Shown: positions 49,625 to 59,512 of the stretch, piece by piece
Position numbering within the stretch: position 1 is the first letter of the stretch
Layout: each line of letters starts with the position of its first letter
Source: Gemmatimonadaceae bacterium
GTDB lineage: Bacteria > Gemmatimonadota > Gemmatimonadetes > Gemmatimonadales > Gemmatimonadaceae
Assembly: GCA_025929535.1 (NCBI GenBank)
Contig: JAICLZ010000008.1
Location: forward strand, 1-64,000
Length of the DNA: 64,000 nt
Reading direction: 5' to 3'
Notes under the pieces: model-generated
What the model was told of the DNA's origin: nothing
Seen by the model: only the letters and a program-made list of their open reading frames with translations
Database searches by the model: none
Made by a program: the position numbers and the translations under genes

Positions 49625-52600
49625 TCAGGTCGGCATGGAGCGGCGCCGCGCCGCCGTCGGAATGATGCGATCGCCAGCGTTGCTTTCCTGCAATCCGTCC
49701 ACGTGCCGCGCGAGCGCCTCGATGGTCGAGTGACGAAAGATATCCGCCATCGACAATGGAGCCCGGCAGTGCTCCCGGAGCCGGTTGAGCAAGTGGATCG
49801 CGATCAGGGAGTTTCCGCCCAGATCGAAGAAATTCGCGTGGATGTCGATCTCGGCGATGTGCAGCGACTCGACCCAGAGGGTGTGTATGCGTCGCTCGGT
49901 GGGTGTGCGGGGAGCCTCCGGCGCGGGTGTGCGCGCGGCACCGTCGTGGTCGGGGCTCGGGAGGGCGTTGCGATCCAGTTTGCCACTCGTGGTCGTGGGC
50001 AGTGCCTCGAGTATCGCCCACGCGCTCGGAATCATCGCGTCGAGAAGCGATTGGTGCGCATACGCTCGCAGTGCGTTGAGGTCGACCGTTGCACCCGCGC
50101 GCGGCACGACGTACGCGGCGAGAAAGGATCCCATCGGGCCGTCGCGCTGCGGCACGACCACGGCATCCCGGAGCTGCGGATACTGACGGAGCACCGCTTC
50201 GATTTCGCCGAGCTCCACGCGATTTCCGCGAATCTTGAGCTGTCGGTCCGCGCGCCCGATGAACTCCAGGGCGCCATCCCCGCGATAGCGCACCAGGTCG
50301 CCCGTCCGGTACATCCGGCTCTCGTCGCCGGACGCGAATGGATCCCTCGGAAAGCGCTCGCGCGTGAGCTCCGGAAGATGCAGGTAGCCGCGTGCGACGC
50401 CTGCGCCGCCGATGTACAGCTCGCCCGGAGCGCCGATCGGAACTGGGTGTCGCTCCCCGTCCAAAACGTACAGCCGCGTGTTGGCGATGGGCCTTCCGAT
50501 CGGAACCGGCTCCTCGTCGCGGGTCACACGATGGCAGGTGGACCACACGGTGGTCTCGGTGGGACCGTACATGTTGAGCAATGCTCCCGGCGCGAGTCGC
50601 TCCTGCAAGGCACGGCCGAGCTCGGCCGGTAGCTCCTCACCGCCCACGAGCATCTGCTGGAGCGACCCGAGCGCGTCGGCCGTTGCATCATCGGACAGAA
50701 GGAGTCGCGCGAGCGTGGGAGTGCACTGCACGTGCGTGACGCCGAGCTCCCTGATGAGTTGCGAGATGGGCTGCCGGGACGGTAGCGGCGCCACGCTGGC
50801 ATCGTTCGCGCGCGATGCTGCGAGATCCCGCAGCCGGGCGAGGTTCGGCAGATTCCGCAGCACGATCTCGTCCGGGACGCCGAAGTCGATCAGGCACGCG
50901 ATCTCGTCCACTCCGAGGTCTGCAAGCGAACGAATGAGCCCGAGAGCGCTTTCGGGCGTCCCGAACAACCCACTCGTGCCGTAGTACCGCTCGAAGGCAT
51001 ACGCGGCGAGCGTGTCCGAGTCCTCTGGCGAGAGGTGATCGGCATCCAGTCCGAACGTCGCCGCGAACGGCGTGAACAAGCTCACGGACTCCCGGAGATA
51101 TTTCGTGAGCGGTCCCCGCACGATTTCCCGCACGGCGGCGGGATCATCACCGATGAACGTGTGGAGCATCAGGGTCACGTGCCCCTCCCCCGCGGGGCCG
51201 TGCGCACGCCACGCCTGCCGATACAGGCGAAGCTTCTCCGAGAGCTCCTCGAGGGATTGGCCCAGGAGGTGGGTGAGCAGGTTGGCTCCAATTTCTCCAG
51301 CGCGCGCGAAGGTGCTCGAGGTGCCGCCTGCCGTCACCCACACCGGCAGCTCGGGCTGCACGGGGCGAGGGCGCGTTCCAAAGGTCACCCTGTTGCCTCG
51401 CCCACCGGGGCGCGTGATGGTTCCGCCGCGCCAGAGATGCCGAACCGTCTCGATCGCCTCGAACATGGTCTGGTGCCGATCCGCGTAGCGGTCGGGAGCG
51501 AGGACGAAGTCGTCCGGCTGCCATCCCGAAGCGAATGAGATTCCGACGCGTCCGCCGGACAGGTTGTCGATGAGCGACCACTCCTCGGTGACGCGGACCG
51601 GATCGTTGAGCGGCAGCACGCAGCTCCCGGCGCGAATGGCGATGCGCGTGGTGAGCGCCGCGACCGTCGCACTGGTGATCGCTGGACTCGGGAAGAGCCC
51701 ACCGAAGGCGTGGAAGTGGCGCTCGGGAGTCCAGACCGCGCTGAAGCCGTGCCGGTCGGCGAACTGCGCCCCCTCGAGGAGCAGCTGGTACTTGGACCGC
51801 TCCGGTGCATCCGCGTACCGGGTTTCGTCGCTGCCGAAGTAGAACAGCCCGAACTCCATCGGCTTCGTGGTCGTCGCAGACGGGATCGCGGGTGAGGGCG
51901 GTGGCGAACCGACGGCACCTTGCGCGTCGGCGATGACGACGGTGAAGCCACGCGCCAGCGTCCAGAGGAGCTCGAGCACGGAGATGTCGAACGACACGCT
52001 CGTGATCGCGAGCCAGACGCCGGCCGTCGGCCGCTGCAGCCGCTCGTCCATGCCCGCGAAGAAATTCACGACATTCCGGTGCTCCACCATCACGCCCTTC
52101 GGGATGCCGGTGGATCCGGAGGTGTACATCACGTAGGCCAGATTCGATGGCGAAACGTGCGCTGCGGGCGCTGACGCGAGGTGCTCATCGGGCTCGACCC
52201 ATTGATCGAGGAGCACGGTCGCTCGCGCGTCGGTGCGGAGCGGATCGAGGTCGGACCGCGTCACCAGCACCCGGGGCTGCGCATCCTCCAGCATCAGCGC
52301 GCTGCGCACGGCGGGCTGCACCGGATCGATGGCGAGATACGCCCCACCCGACTCGAGCGCGGCCAACATGGCGACCACCAGGTCGGCCGAACGCGGGAGC
52401 CGGATCGCGATCAAATCGTCAGGCTGCACGCCAAGTGCGCCGAGGTGCGCCGCGAGCCGACCGGCCCGCTGCTCCAGCTGTCGATAGCTGAGCCGCTCAT
52501 CTCCCGCGATCAAGGCGGTGCGCTCAGGGTGACGGTGCGCTTCGCGCTCGATGCAGTCATGCACCAGCGTCCCGGGCACCTCGCACGACGTCTCGTTCCA

Positions 52601-53311
52601 CCGCTCGAGCAACGTCGTGAGCTCATCATCGCTGAGCATCGCGAGCGAGTCGATGGGCGCGTCCGGCGCGTGTGCCATGCCGTCGATCAGGCGAACGAGA
52701 TGATCGAGTACTCGCTCGATCGTGGCCGGCTCGTACAGCTCCGCATCGAAGTCGATCGTGAGCAGCCGGCTCGCGTCGCCTCCGACGATGAGTGACACGT
52801 CGGAGAGAGCCGACTGCTCCGCAGCGATATCGCCAGACCCGTTGAACCCGTCCGCATCGGCGATCAGCAGGGTGCCACATCGTTCGGCGACCGACCGTGA
52901 GCCGACCAGCGCCTCCTCGACGGGAGCGTAACGCTCGACATCGTGGGTAGCCTGCGCGACGCGTGCGACGAGCTGGCGCACCGTTTCGCCGGGACGGATC
53001 TCGCACCGAAGGATGGCGAGCTCGTTGCGCAGCACCGTCCCGACCATCACATCACGCGCGTTTCCGTGACGCGCGAGCAGCAGCATCCAGGCCGACAGGA
53101 CGGCGGTCCAGGGCCACGCACCGTACTCGGCGCCCAGTGCCCGGATCCGCGCGGCGCACTCTGCATCGAGGGTTCGACGGGCGGTCTCCCGCAAGAAGGA
53201 AGGCACGGGGGGACGCGGGTGATCGGGGCGGAGCGCCGCCTTCGCCGGCTCACCCTCGAGCAGCGCGGCCCAGAAGGCGCTCCGCTGCGCGCGTGAAGGG
53301 TGCTGCTCCAT
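49625..53311 (-). CDS. NRPS module with truncated C domain and monooxygenase-interrupted A domain
   Basis: A 1228-residue NRPS. Residues 8-225 match only the second half of a condensation domain (FWAALLEGEP onward) and the HHxxxDG half is missing. The adenylation domain begins at about 250 (A3: [14 protein letters not shown]). It is interrupted at about 470-845 by a luciferase-like FMN monooxygenase of the MupA/Atu3671 type (MEFGLFYFGSDETRY, WTPERHFHAFGG, GISFASGWQPDDFV), and resumes with NMYGPTETTVWS, YRTGDLVR and TTTSGKLDRNALP. A carrier domain with the phosphopantetheine Ser (FFDLGGNSLIAIHL) ends the protein. My hand-read specificity code is D-I-L-Q-L-G-M-V-W-K, close to the glycine code DILQLGLIWK. 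There is no TE domain. A similar insert in a glycine A domain is known in myxothiazol/melithiazol assembly, where it oxidises glycine to give a terminal amide. Confidence 0.93.
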   Translation of the reverse strand: MEQHPSRAQRSAFWAALLEGEPAKAALRPDHPRPPVPSFLRETARRTLDAECAARIRALGAEYGAWPWTAVLSAWMLLLARHGNARDVMVGTVLRNELAILRCEIRPGETVRQLVARVAQATHDVERYAPVEEALVGSRSVAERCGTLLIADADGFNGSGDIAAEQSALSDVSLIVGGDASRLLTIDFDAELYEPATIERVLDHLVRLIDGMAHAPDAPIDSLAMLSDDELTTLLERWNETSCEVPGTLVHDCIEREAHRHPERTALIAGDERLSYRQLEQRAGRLAAHLGALGVQPDDLIAIRLPRSADLVVAMLAALESGGAYLAIDPVQPAVRSALMLEDAQPRVLVTRSDLDPLRTDARATVLLDQWVEPDEHLASAPAAHVSPSNLAYVMYTSGSTGIPKGVMVEHRNVVNFFAGMDERLQRPTAGVWLAITSVSFDISVLELLWTLARGFTVVIADAQGAVGSPPPSPAIPSATTTKPMEFGLFYFGSDETRYADAPERSKYQLLLEGAQFADRHGFSAVWTPERHFHAFGGLFPSPAITSATVAALTTRIAIRAGSCVLPLNDPVRVTEEWSLIDNLSGGRVGISFASGWQPDDFVLAPDRYADRHQTMFEAIETVRHLWRGGTITRPGGRGNRVTFGTRPRPVQPELPVWVTAGGTSSTFARAGEIGANLLTHLLGQSLEELSEKLRLYRQAWRAHGPAGEGHVTLMLHTFIGDDPAAVREIVRGPLTKYLRESVSLFTPFAATFGLDADHLSPEDSDTLAAYAFERYYGTSGLFGTPESALGLIRSLADLGVDEIACLIDFGVPDEIVLRNLPNLARLRDLAASRANDASVAPLPSRQPISQLIRELGVTHVQCTPTLARLLLSDDATADALGSLQQMLVGGEELPAELGRALQERLAPGALLNMYGPTETTVWSTCHRVTRDEEPVPIGRPIANTRLYVLDGERHPVPIGAPGELYIGGAGVARGYLHLPELTRERFPRDPFASGDESRMYRTGDLVRYRGDGALEFIGRADRQLKIRGNRVELGEIEAVLRQYPQLRDAVVVPQRDGPMGSFLAAYVVPRAGATVDLNALRAYAHQSLLDAMIPSAWAILEALPTTTSGKLDRNALPSPDHDGAARTPAPEAPRTPTERRIHTLWVESLHIAEIDIHANFFDLGGNSLIAIHLLNRLREHCRAPLSMADIFRHSTIEALARHVDGLQESNAGDRIIPTAARRRSMPT

Positions 53312-53321
53312 CAGGATCGGC

Positions 53322-55118
53322 TCATCGAATTTCCTCAGCCGGCGGAGCGCCGGACGGCGCTGCCGTAACGAGGAGGTCTTCGATGATGAGCGCGTCCAGT
53401 CGCGCACGGAGGAAGGTCTCGATCGCTTCCTCCGGCGTGCACACGATCGGCTGACCGCGCACGTTGAAGGAGGTGTTGAGGAGGATGGGAACGCCCGTCT
53501 GGCGCTCGAATTCCGTGAGCAGCAGCCAGAAGCGCTCGTCCAGCTCCCGCGCTACCGTCTGGAGTCGCGCCGAGCCGTCGACGTGCGTGACCGCGGGGAG
53601 CGCCGCGCGGTACGGCGGGCGGACCGGCATCACGAACAGCATGTGCGCGAACGTCGCCTCATCCCCGGGCGCCACATCGAAGTACGTCGCGGCGCCTTCG
53701 GCGGTCACCGCCGGCGCGAACGGGCGGAAACCCTCGCGCAGCTTCACCAGCATGTTGACGCGCGTTCGCATGTCAGGCACGCGAGGGTCGGCCAGAATGC
53801 TCCGATGTCCAAGCGCACGAGGTCCGAATTCCATGGCGCCCTGAAACCAGCCGATGATCTGTCCTGCCGCGAGCCGGCGCGCCGCCTCCTCGCACAACTG
53901 GGAAAAGGAGTCGTAGTGTACCGCGCGGCAGTCACCGCGCATCTCGACGGCGCATCTCGCCTGCTCGGTCGAAAAGGATGGACCCCAGCACGGGAGACCG
54001 AGCCGAATCGGTCGCGGCGGTGGTGACTCGCGACGCTCGACGTACAGCGCCGCGCCAAGAGCGGTGCCATCATCTCCCGCCGCCGGTTGCACGAAAACAT
54101 CGCGGAACAGCCGGCTCCGTTTGATGACGCCGTTGGCCGTGCAGTTCAGCGCGACGCCGCCCGCCAGGCAGAGATTCGTGAGCCCGGTCTGCCGCCGGAA
54201 GTGTCGCAGCACGTGCAGTTGTACGTGCTGGAGCACGAGCTGGAGAGCGGCGGCGATGTCCTTGTGCCGTTGCTCGATTTCCGCTCCAGGCGCGCGCGCG
54301 GGACCGAAGCGGGACTCCAACGCTCGGAGCACGCCGCGATGCGTCTCGCGCTCCTCGAGTGTTTTGTTTTCGCCGAACACCGGGATTACGTAGGTGCCAT
54401 CCTCGCGCAAGTGCACGAGATCCATCATCCCCGCGAAGTGGCGCCGTGCGTCACCGTACGGCGCGAGGCCCATGACCTTGTACTCGTCGGCGTTGAACTC
54501 GAAGCCGAGGTACAGTGTGAAGACGCCGTAGAGCGTACCCAGGGAATGGAAGGCCGAGACCGTCGCGATCGGCTCCAACTCGACGCCGGATGCTGCGAAC
54601 ACCGTGAGGCTGTCCATCTCACCCGCGCCGTCCGTCACGAGCACGAGCGATTCGCCCATCCCGCTTTGGAAGAACGCACTGGCACCGTGCGCCACGTGGT
54701 GCGGCACGGCGACGAACTTCCCCCGCCAATCGATGTCCGCCAGTTGGCGCTTCAGCAGTCCCAGTTGAACCTCGGGATCATAGACCTGCGCGTACTGCGC
54801 GCGCGTGTACGGGTCCCCGAGAAACTGCGACTGGAGCGGAGCATAGTCGAAGCCGTGCGCAACCACGTCGACGTCTGCCTCGGCGCAGCCGCAATCGGCG
54901 AGCGCTGCGCGCATCGCACCGATGGGGAAGGCGCCCGTGCCCTTGCACCGGGAGAAGCGCTCCTCGGCAGCGGCGAACTCGACTCGGCCATCGCGCACGA
55001 AGGCGGCGGCGGAATCGAGTCCCTGCACGATCCGGTACTCGCGTTCGGAGAGCGACGGGAACCACGATCGTTTGAACTGCACGCTCGTGTCGAGCCCGCT
55101 GAATCCCAGAACGTTCAC
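53322..55118 (-). CDS. NodU/TobZ-type carbamoyltransferase
   Basis: 598 residues. An N-terminal Kae1-like ASKHA domain carries HHVAHGASAFFQSG and VTDGAGEMD, and the C-terminal half has CLAGGVALNCTANG, GPRALGHRSILADPR and LNTSFNVRGQPIV. These are the signatures of carbamoyltransferases that move a carbamoyl group from carbamoyl phosphate to a sugar or other hydroxyl (Nod factors, tobramycin, cephamycin). The GTG start at 55118 has GGAGAG 6 bases upstream and matches the family N-terminus (VNVLGFSGLDTSVQF). It lies 16 bases after the epimerase gene and 10 before the NRPS gene, so the three are likely one transcript. A carbamoylated amino sugar or peptide moiety is the likely product. Confidence 0.92.
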   Translation of the reverse strand: MNVLGFSGLDTSVQFKRSWFPSLSEREYRIVQGLDSAAAFVRDGRVEFAAAEERFSRCKGTGAFPIGAMRAALADCGCAEADVDVVAHGFDYAPLQSQFLGDPYTRAQYAQVYDPEVQLGLLKRQLADIDWRGKFVAVPHHVAHGASAFFQSGMGESLVLVTDGAGEMDSLTVFAASGVELEPIATVSAFHSLGTLYGVFTLYLGFEFNADEYKVMGLAPYGDARRHFAGMMDLVHLREDGTYVIPVFGENKTLEERETHRGVLRALESRFGPARAPGAEIEQRHKDIAAALQLVLQHVQLHVLRHFRRQTGLTNLCLAGGVALNCTANGVIKRSRLFRDVFVQPAAGDDGTALGAALYVERRESPPPRPIRLGLPCWGPSFSTEQARCAVEMRGDCRAVHYDSFSQLCEEAARRLAAGQIIGWFQGAMEFGPRALGHRSILADPRVPDMRTRVNMLVKLREGFRPFAPAVTAEGAATYFDVAPGDEATFAHMLFVMPVRPPYRAALPAVTHVDGSARLQTVARELDERFWLLLTEFERQTGVPILLNTSFNVRGQPIVCTPEEAIETFLRARLDALIIEDLLVTAAPSGAPPAEEIR

Positions 55119-55134
55119 GGACAGCTCTCCGATG

Positions 55135-56226
55135 TCATGGGGTGGCCCATTCCCGGATGGCGGAAACAACGCGGCTCGCCGCTGATCCGTCGCCGTACGC
55201 ACCGCGCTCCCACGGCGAGTGCATCCGCCGAGCCAGCCGCTCCTTCACCGCCGCGGCGAGCTCCCCGGCAGCACGGTCCGGGTCCAACAGGAGATTGGCA
55301 CCCAGCGCGACGGTCTCGCACCACTCGGTCTCGCGCCGAAGGGTGATGCACGGAGTGCCCAGCCAGTACGCCTCTCGTTGCAGTCCTCCCGAATCGGTGA
55401 TGAGGACGCTCGCGTCGCGGTTGGCGCCGAGCATCTCGAGGTAGCCGAGCGGTGGTACGATGCGCAGCGCCCCGTCGGAGCTCAAGCGGCACTGGTCGAG
55501 AAGCGCGCGAATGCGCGGATGCGCGGCGAGCACCACCGGGAGATCGAGCGCATCGAGTGCCTGCACGAGCGCGGCAAACTGCGCGAAGTTGCCGGTGAGC
55601 TCCGCGCGGTGGAGCGTCGCCAACGCGTAAGGCGCACCGGGTGGCAGCGGCCATCCGGGTATGGCAGCCGGGGAAACCGCACGCGGACCTTGCTGGCAGA
55701 GTACGTCATAGGCGATGTCGCCGGTGAAGATGACGCGGCCCGGCTGTCGCTCCCCCTCGAGCTGACGCACCGCGATGTGTGAAGGGGCGCAGAGCAGATC
55801 GCTCAGCGCGTCCGTGATGCGCCGATTCCGCTCCTCGGCCATACGGATGTCGGCGGCCCGCATTCCGGCTTCGACGTGCACGATGGGAATGTGCAAGTAC
55901 GCTGCGGCAAGGGCGCATCCGAGAGTGCTGTTCGTGTCACCGATGACGATCACGGCCCACGGTTCGACCCGCTCCAGAATAGGCGTGAGCCGGGTCAGAA
56001 TGGCTGCGGTCTGGTCGGCGTGGCTGCCGGATCCGACCTCGAGGAAATGGCTCGGCCGGCCGACGCCGAGCTGCTCGAGGAAGATCGCATTCATCTCGTA
56101 GTCGTAGTGCTGGCCGGTATCCACCGTCAGCAACGGCCAGTGCGGCGCGGCGGCTTCAATCAGGACAGAAGCCTTGATCACCTGCGGACGAGTCCCGAAG
56201 CAGATGGCGAGTGGGCGATCCTCCAT
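55135..56226 (-). CDS. wecB: UDP-N-acetylglucosamine 2-epimerase (non-hydrolysing, WecB-like)
   Basis: A 363-residue GT-B-fold epimerase making UDP-ManNAc from UDP-GlcNAc. Family residues: FGTRPQVIKASVLI, DTGQHYDYEM, GDTNSTLGCALAAAY, HVEAGMRA, and TLHRAE; the catalytic region EERNRRITD has Arg in place of the more usual Ile; TDSGGLQREA and RRETEWCE complete the active site. The ATG at 56226 is preferred because homology starts there and GAGGAG is close upstream. It is 26 bases after the MDR dehydrogenase and in line with the carbamoyltransferase and NRPS genes. It supplies an N-acetylmannosamine-type sugar for the glycan made here. Confidence 0.92.
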   Translation of the reverse strand: MEDRPLAICFGTRPQVIKASVLIEAAAPHWPLLTVDTGQHYDYEMNAIFLEQLGVGRPSHFLEVGSGSHADQTAAILTRLTPILERVEPWAVIVIGDTNSTLGCALAAAYLHIPIVHVEAGMRAADIRMAEERNRRITDALSDLLCAPSHIAVRQLEGERQPGRVIFTGDIAYDVLCQQGPRAVSPAAIPGWPLPPGAPYALATLHRAELTGNFAQFAALVQALDALDLPVVLAAHPRIRALLDQCRLSSDGALRIVPPLGYLEMLGANRDASVLITDSGGLQREAYWLGTPCITLRRETEWCETVALGANLLLDPDRAAGELAAAVKERLARRMHSPWERGAYGDGSAASRVVSAIREWATP

Positions 56227-56252
56227 TTCTCCTCGAAGCGTCACGCGCGCGG

Positions 56253-57197
56253 TCAGTCGGACACGCGCAGGACGAGCTTCCCGCGCGTGTGACGGGTCTG
56301 GATGCACGCATGCGCGCGCGCGGCCTCGGCCAGGGGAAAGGTCTCACTCACGTGCACGCGCAGCCGCCCCGCATCGATCACCTTGCCGATCTCGCTCAGC
56401 TGTCCACCGTCCGGGCGGACACTGACGCGCAGCGCTCGCGCGCCCGCTGCGTGCGCGCGCTCGGCTATTGGCTGGTCGCAGGCCGTGACGAGCATGCCGC
56501 CGCGCTTCAGGACCGCCCACGAGCGGTGCTGCGTTTCTCCACCCACCAGATCCAGCACGAGATCTATGTCGCAAGCGACGTCCTCGAACGGAGAGGCACG
56601 ATAGTCGATGACGTGGTCGGCCCCGAGCTCGCGCACGTAGCACACGTTCTCTTCCCCGGCCGTGCCCACGACCGTTGCACCGACCTGCTTCGCCATCTGC
56701 ACCGCGAATCCACCCACTCCACCGGCCGCGGCGTGTACGAGCACGCGTTGTCCGGCGCGGAGCTGTGCGAGCTCGAAGAGCATCTGCCACGCGGTGAGCG
56801 CCGCGAGCGGCACCGCCGCCGCATGCACGTGGTCGAGTGTCGCGGGTTTTGGCGCGAACACGGCGGCCGGAGCGACGACGTACTGCGCGTAGGCTCCCGT
56901 GCGGCCGATGACGCCGTACACCGGATCACCGACGCTGAAGTCAGTCACCCCGGGTCCCACCGCGTCCACAAAGCCCGAGACATCGCCGCCAGGGATGGCG
57001 GGGAGTGGCACCGGGCGTTTGAGAACGCCCTGCCGGATGGCGGCGTCGATCGGATTGACTCCGGCCGCGACCACGCGGACGCGCACTTCGCCCGCACTCG
57101 GCTCGCCACAGTCGACGGCCTCGTACCGAAGCACGTCGACTCCTCCATGCTCGTGAAGCCGCACGGCGTAGGACGCGAGATGGGTGGTTACGGCCAT
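56253..57197 (-). CDS. Zinc-independent MDR dehydrogenase (quinone-oxidoreductase-like)
   Basis: A 314-residue NAD(P)H oxidoreductase of the medium-chain family. GroES-like part with NPIDAAIRQGVLKRP and IPGGDVSGFVDAVG, then the Rossmann domain with VLVHAAAGGVGGFAVQMAK. Zinc ligands are absent, as in quinone reductases. The ATG 57197 is preferred to an earlier in-frame start at 57272 because the typical MDR N-terminus begins there. Its place between the glyoxal-oxidase-like and epimerase genes suggests a role in the pathway, but it could also be a general detoxifying enzyme. Confidence 0.87.
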   Translation of the reverse strand: MAVTTHLASYAVRLHEHGGVDVLRYEAVDCGEPSAGEVRVRVVAAGVNPIDAAIRQGVLKRPVPLPAIPGGDVSGFVDAVGPGVTDFSVGDPVYGVIGRTGAYAQYVVAPAAVFAPKPATLDHVHAAAVPLAALTAWQMLFELAQLRAGQRVLVHAAAGGVGGFAVQMAKQVGATVVGTAGEENVCYVRELGADHVIDYRASPFEDVACDIDLVLDLVGGETQHRSWAVLKRGGMLVTACDQPIAERAHAAGARALRVSVRPDGGQLSEIGKVIDAGRLRVHVSETFPLAEAARAHACIQTRHTRGKLVLRVSD

Positions 57198-57290
57198 CGG
57201 TGGGGACGTCGTGAGGAATTGGTGTGGGGCGGCAAGTGATGTGCCATGAGTTGGATCGCTCGACCGTCCCATATCAGCTCGAATCGGTCC

Positions 57291-59405
57291 TCAGGAAATG
57301 CGGATGATCTTCGCGATTGACGGCACGCCGCGACTGTCCACGATGAAGAGCAGATAATACCCCGGGGGTGCCAGTGAAGCCGTGGCCGGGGCACTCACCG
57401 TGATCGAGGACGCGCCGCTCACCGAGAAGCTGAGGAAATTCATCCGCTGGTCCTCGTTGAACGAGTGGGTCACTGATCCCAACCGGATCCATGTCGCCTT
57501 GCTCACCGCTGATGCGTTCGGCGTCTCGACGGTGAACTGTTGTCCGTAGGCGACTTGCGTGGGCGCCGAACTGATCGCAGGTCGCGTCGCCAGCGTTCCG
57601 TCCGAGTTGAAGAGATAGGGTGGGTAATAGATCTCCGCCGTGTAGTCATCGGTGAGTCCGGCCGCGGCCGGCTGGCCACTTCCCGCCGAGAGGACGCGTC
57701 CGTCGGGGAGGAGGAGAGCCGTGGAGTGATAGAGCCTGTAATGGGTCATGCGCGCAAGTGAGGTCCATTTTCCCGTCACGGGATCCCACATCTCGGCGGC
57801 GAGCACGGCGTCGCTGGTGGGGGCGACGTTGAACCCGGTCGCGTTCGTGCCTCCCGTGGCGAGCACCCGGCCGTCGGCGAGAAGCGTCGCGTTCAGCTGG
57901 CGCCGCGCGATGGCCATCGAGCCGGTCGGCTGCCAGGTCGCCGCGGCGCCGGCGTTGAGATCGATGATCTCCGCCGTGTTGGTCGGGGGACCGATCGAAG
58001 TGGCAGTCGCGGTACCGCCTCCAACGATCATGATCTTGCCGGCATCGTACATCACCGCCGAGCCGTAATCGCGCGTGGAAACACTGCTGAGCGGACCAGC
58101 GGTCCACTGGCCCGTCCCTGTCGCATCGAGCCAGTACGTGTGCCAGTTGGATCCCGCTACGAACGCGCGACCGTCGGGCCCCTGGAACACGAACGGATAG
58201 TACGGCAGGTAGAGCGAGGCATTGCTCAGCACGCGCCAAGTCCCGTCCACCTGCCAGACTTCAGGGATGAGGTTCCGTTGCTGCGCCGTGTCGCCGCCGC
58301 TCACGGTGAGGATCTCACCCGATGCAAGGGTGGTGTTGGTCGGATACCAGCGCCCGTTCTGCATGTCGGCCCCGGGCGACCACGCGTTCGTGCTGAAATC
58401 GAAGTATTCGGAGGACTTGATGCCCTGGTTGTCGGTGCCGCTGTGTCCTCCCGCGACCAGCAGTTTGCCGTCGGAGAGGAACGCATGCCCGCTGCAAAAG
58501 AAATCCACCGGACGAGCCGTGGAGCCGAAGGACGCAGGCGCAGCCGGATCCCAAAGCACTGGAGGGTGATCCATGCGCCCCCAGGTCATCACGCGCCCAT
58601 CGGGGAGGAGGTGCGTGTGTATGGCGACCGCGGGCCAGGAGATCGGCGCGTCCCACTTCCCCATGCTCGCCACCACCGCAACGAGGTCGAAGCTCACGAC
58701 TACCGTATGGGCTTGCGACATGGAGAGGGCGCAGTTGCCCTCGCTGCCGCCGGTACCCGTGCCTGCCGCATCGCAGCCGGCACCCGCCCACGCCTTGAGA
58801 AAGCTTCCGCTCGAGGAAGTCGCAGAGAGCGTTACCGACTGGCCGACCGCGAAGCTCGTGGCGCACCCCGTAGTTCCGGCCGAGCCGCTGGTGATCGTGC
58901 AGTTGATCCCCGCGGGAGACGAGATGACCTTCCCACTCCCGGACGCCCCGCCCTCGATGGTGAGTGCGAAGCTCGTCGGAGAGTGTGCGAAAACGGCGGA
59001 GACGGCACGCGACTGGTCGAGCGCGACTTCGCAAGAAAGGGGGCTGTCGGAGGCCGCCGTGCAGCCCGTCCAGCTCGAGAGCACGGCGCCGCTCTTGGGG
59101 ACGGCGATGAGCGTCACCACAGTCCCGGTATTGTACGATTGCGAGCACTTCCCGCTCCGGTTCGCCGTCCCTCCTGAATAGGTGATGGTGCAGGCGATTC
59201 CGCCGCGGTTGGATGTGATGGTTCCTCCCGCTTTGCTCCCCGTTCCGTTGACGTCCAGAGTGGACTTGGCCAACGAGCTTCGTGCCCCCACGAGTGGGGG
59301 TGCGCTCACGTCGGAGACGTCGCGCCCGCAGGACGCGAAAAGGATGAGGAGTGTTGCGCTGAGCGCGAGAGCACTGGTGCCCTGGCGGGAACGTGGGGGG
59401 CGCAT
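57291..59405 (-). CDS. Glyoxal/galactose-oxidase-like copper radical oxidase lipoprotein
   Basis: 704 residues. Lipoprotein signal (LSATLLILFASC), then two InlB B-repeat-like domains with paired Cys (IACTITYSGG, SSWTGC; INCTITSGSAG, WAGAGC), then a kelch propeller from about residue 240 (LLPDGRVMTWG, GKIMIVGGGTAT, LLADGRVLATGG) and a C-terminal DUF1929 sandwich. Residues expected for the copper-radical site are visible: Cys in DFFCSGHAFLSDG, Tyr-His in RLYHSTALLLPDG, and His in SVTHSFNEDQRM. Such enzymes oxidise aldehydes or sugar alcohols and make hydrogen peroxide outside the cell. The ATG has GGAG 6 bases upstream. It is exported beside polysaccharide and NRPS genes, so it may oxidise a glycan or crosslink matrix; this is inference. 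Confidence 0.88.
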   Translation of the reverse strand: MRPPRSRQGTSALALSATLLILFASCGRDVSDVSAPPLVGARSSLAKSTLDVNGTGSKAGGTITSNRGGIACTITYSGGTANRSGKCSQSYNTGTVVTLIAVPKSGAVLSSWTGCTAASDSPLSCEVALDQSRAVSAVFAHSPTSFALTIEGGASGSGKVISSPAGINCTITSGSAGTTGCATSFAVGQSVTLSATSSSGSFLKAWAGAGCDAAGTGTGGSEGNCALSMSQAHTVVVSFDLVAVVASMGKWDAPISWPAVAIHTHLLPDGRVMTWGRMDHPPVLWDPAAPASFGSTARPVDFFCSGHAFLSDGKLLVAGGHSGTDNQGIKSSEYFDFSTNAWSPGADMQNGRWYPTNTTLASGEILTVSGGDTAQQRNLIPEVWQVDGTWRVLSNASLYLPYYPFVFQGPDGRAFVAGSNWHTYWLDATGTGQWTAGPLSSVSTRDYGSAVMYDAGKIMIVGGGTATATSIGPPTNTAEIIDLNAGAAATWQPTGSMAIARRQLNATLLADGRVLATGGTNATGFNVAPTSDAVLAAEMWDPVTGKWTSLARMTHYRLYHSTALLLPDGRVLSAGSGQPAAAGLTDDYTAEIYYPPYLFNSDGTLATRPAISSAPTQVAYGQQFTVETPNASAVSKATWIRLGSVTHSFNEDQRMNFLSFSVSGASSITVSAPATASLAPPGYYLLFIVDSRGVPSIAKIIRIS

Positions 59406-59512
59406 TCAGGCTCCGGAGCGGTGGACAAAGGGGCTAGACGGTACTCGTGGATGGGCTTGGCGTCAAGAGCGCGCGTGGCGAGCTCTCGCCACGGCGCACC
59501 GGTAGCAGTCGC

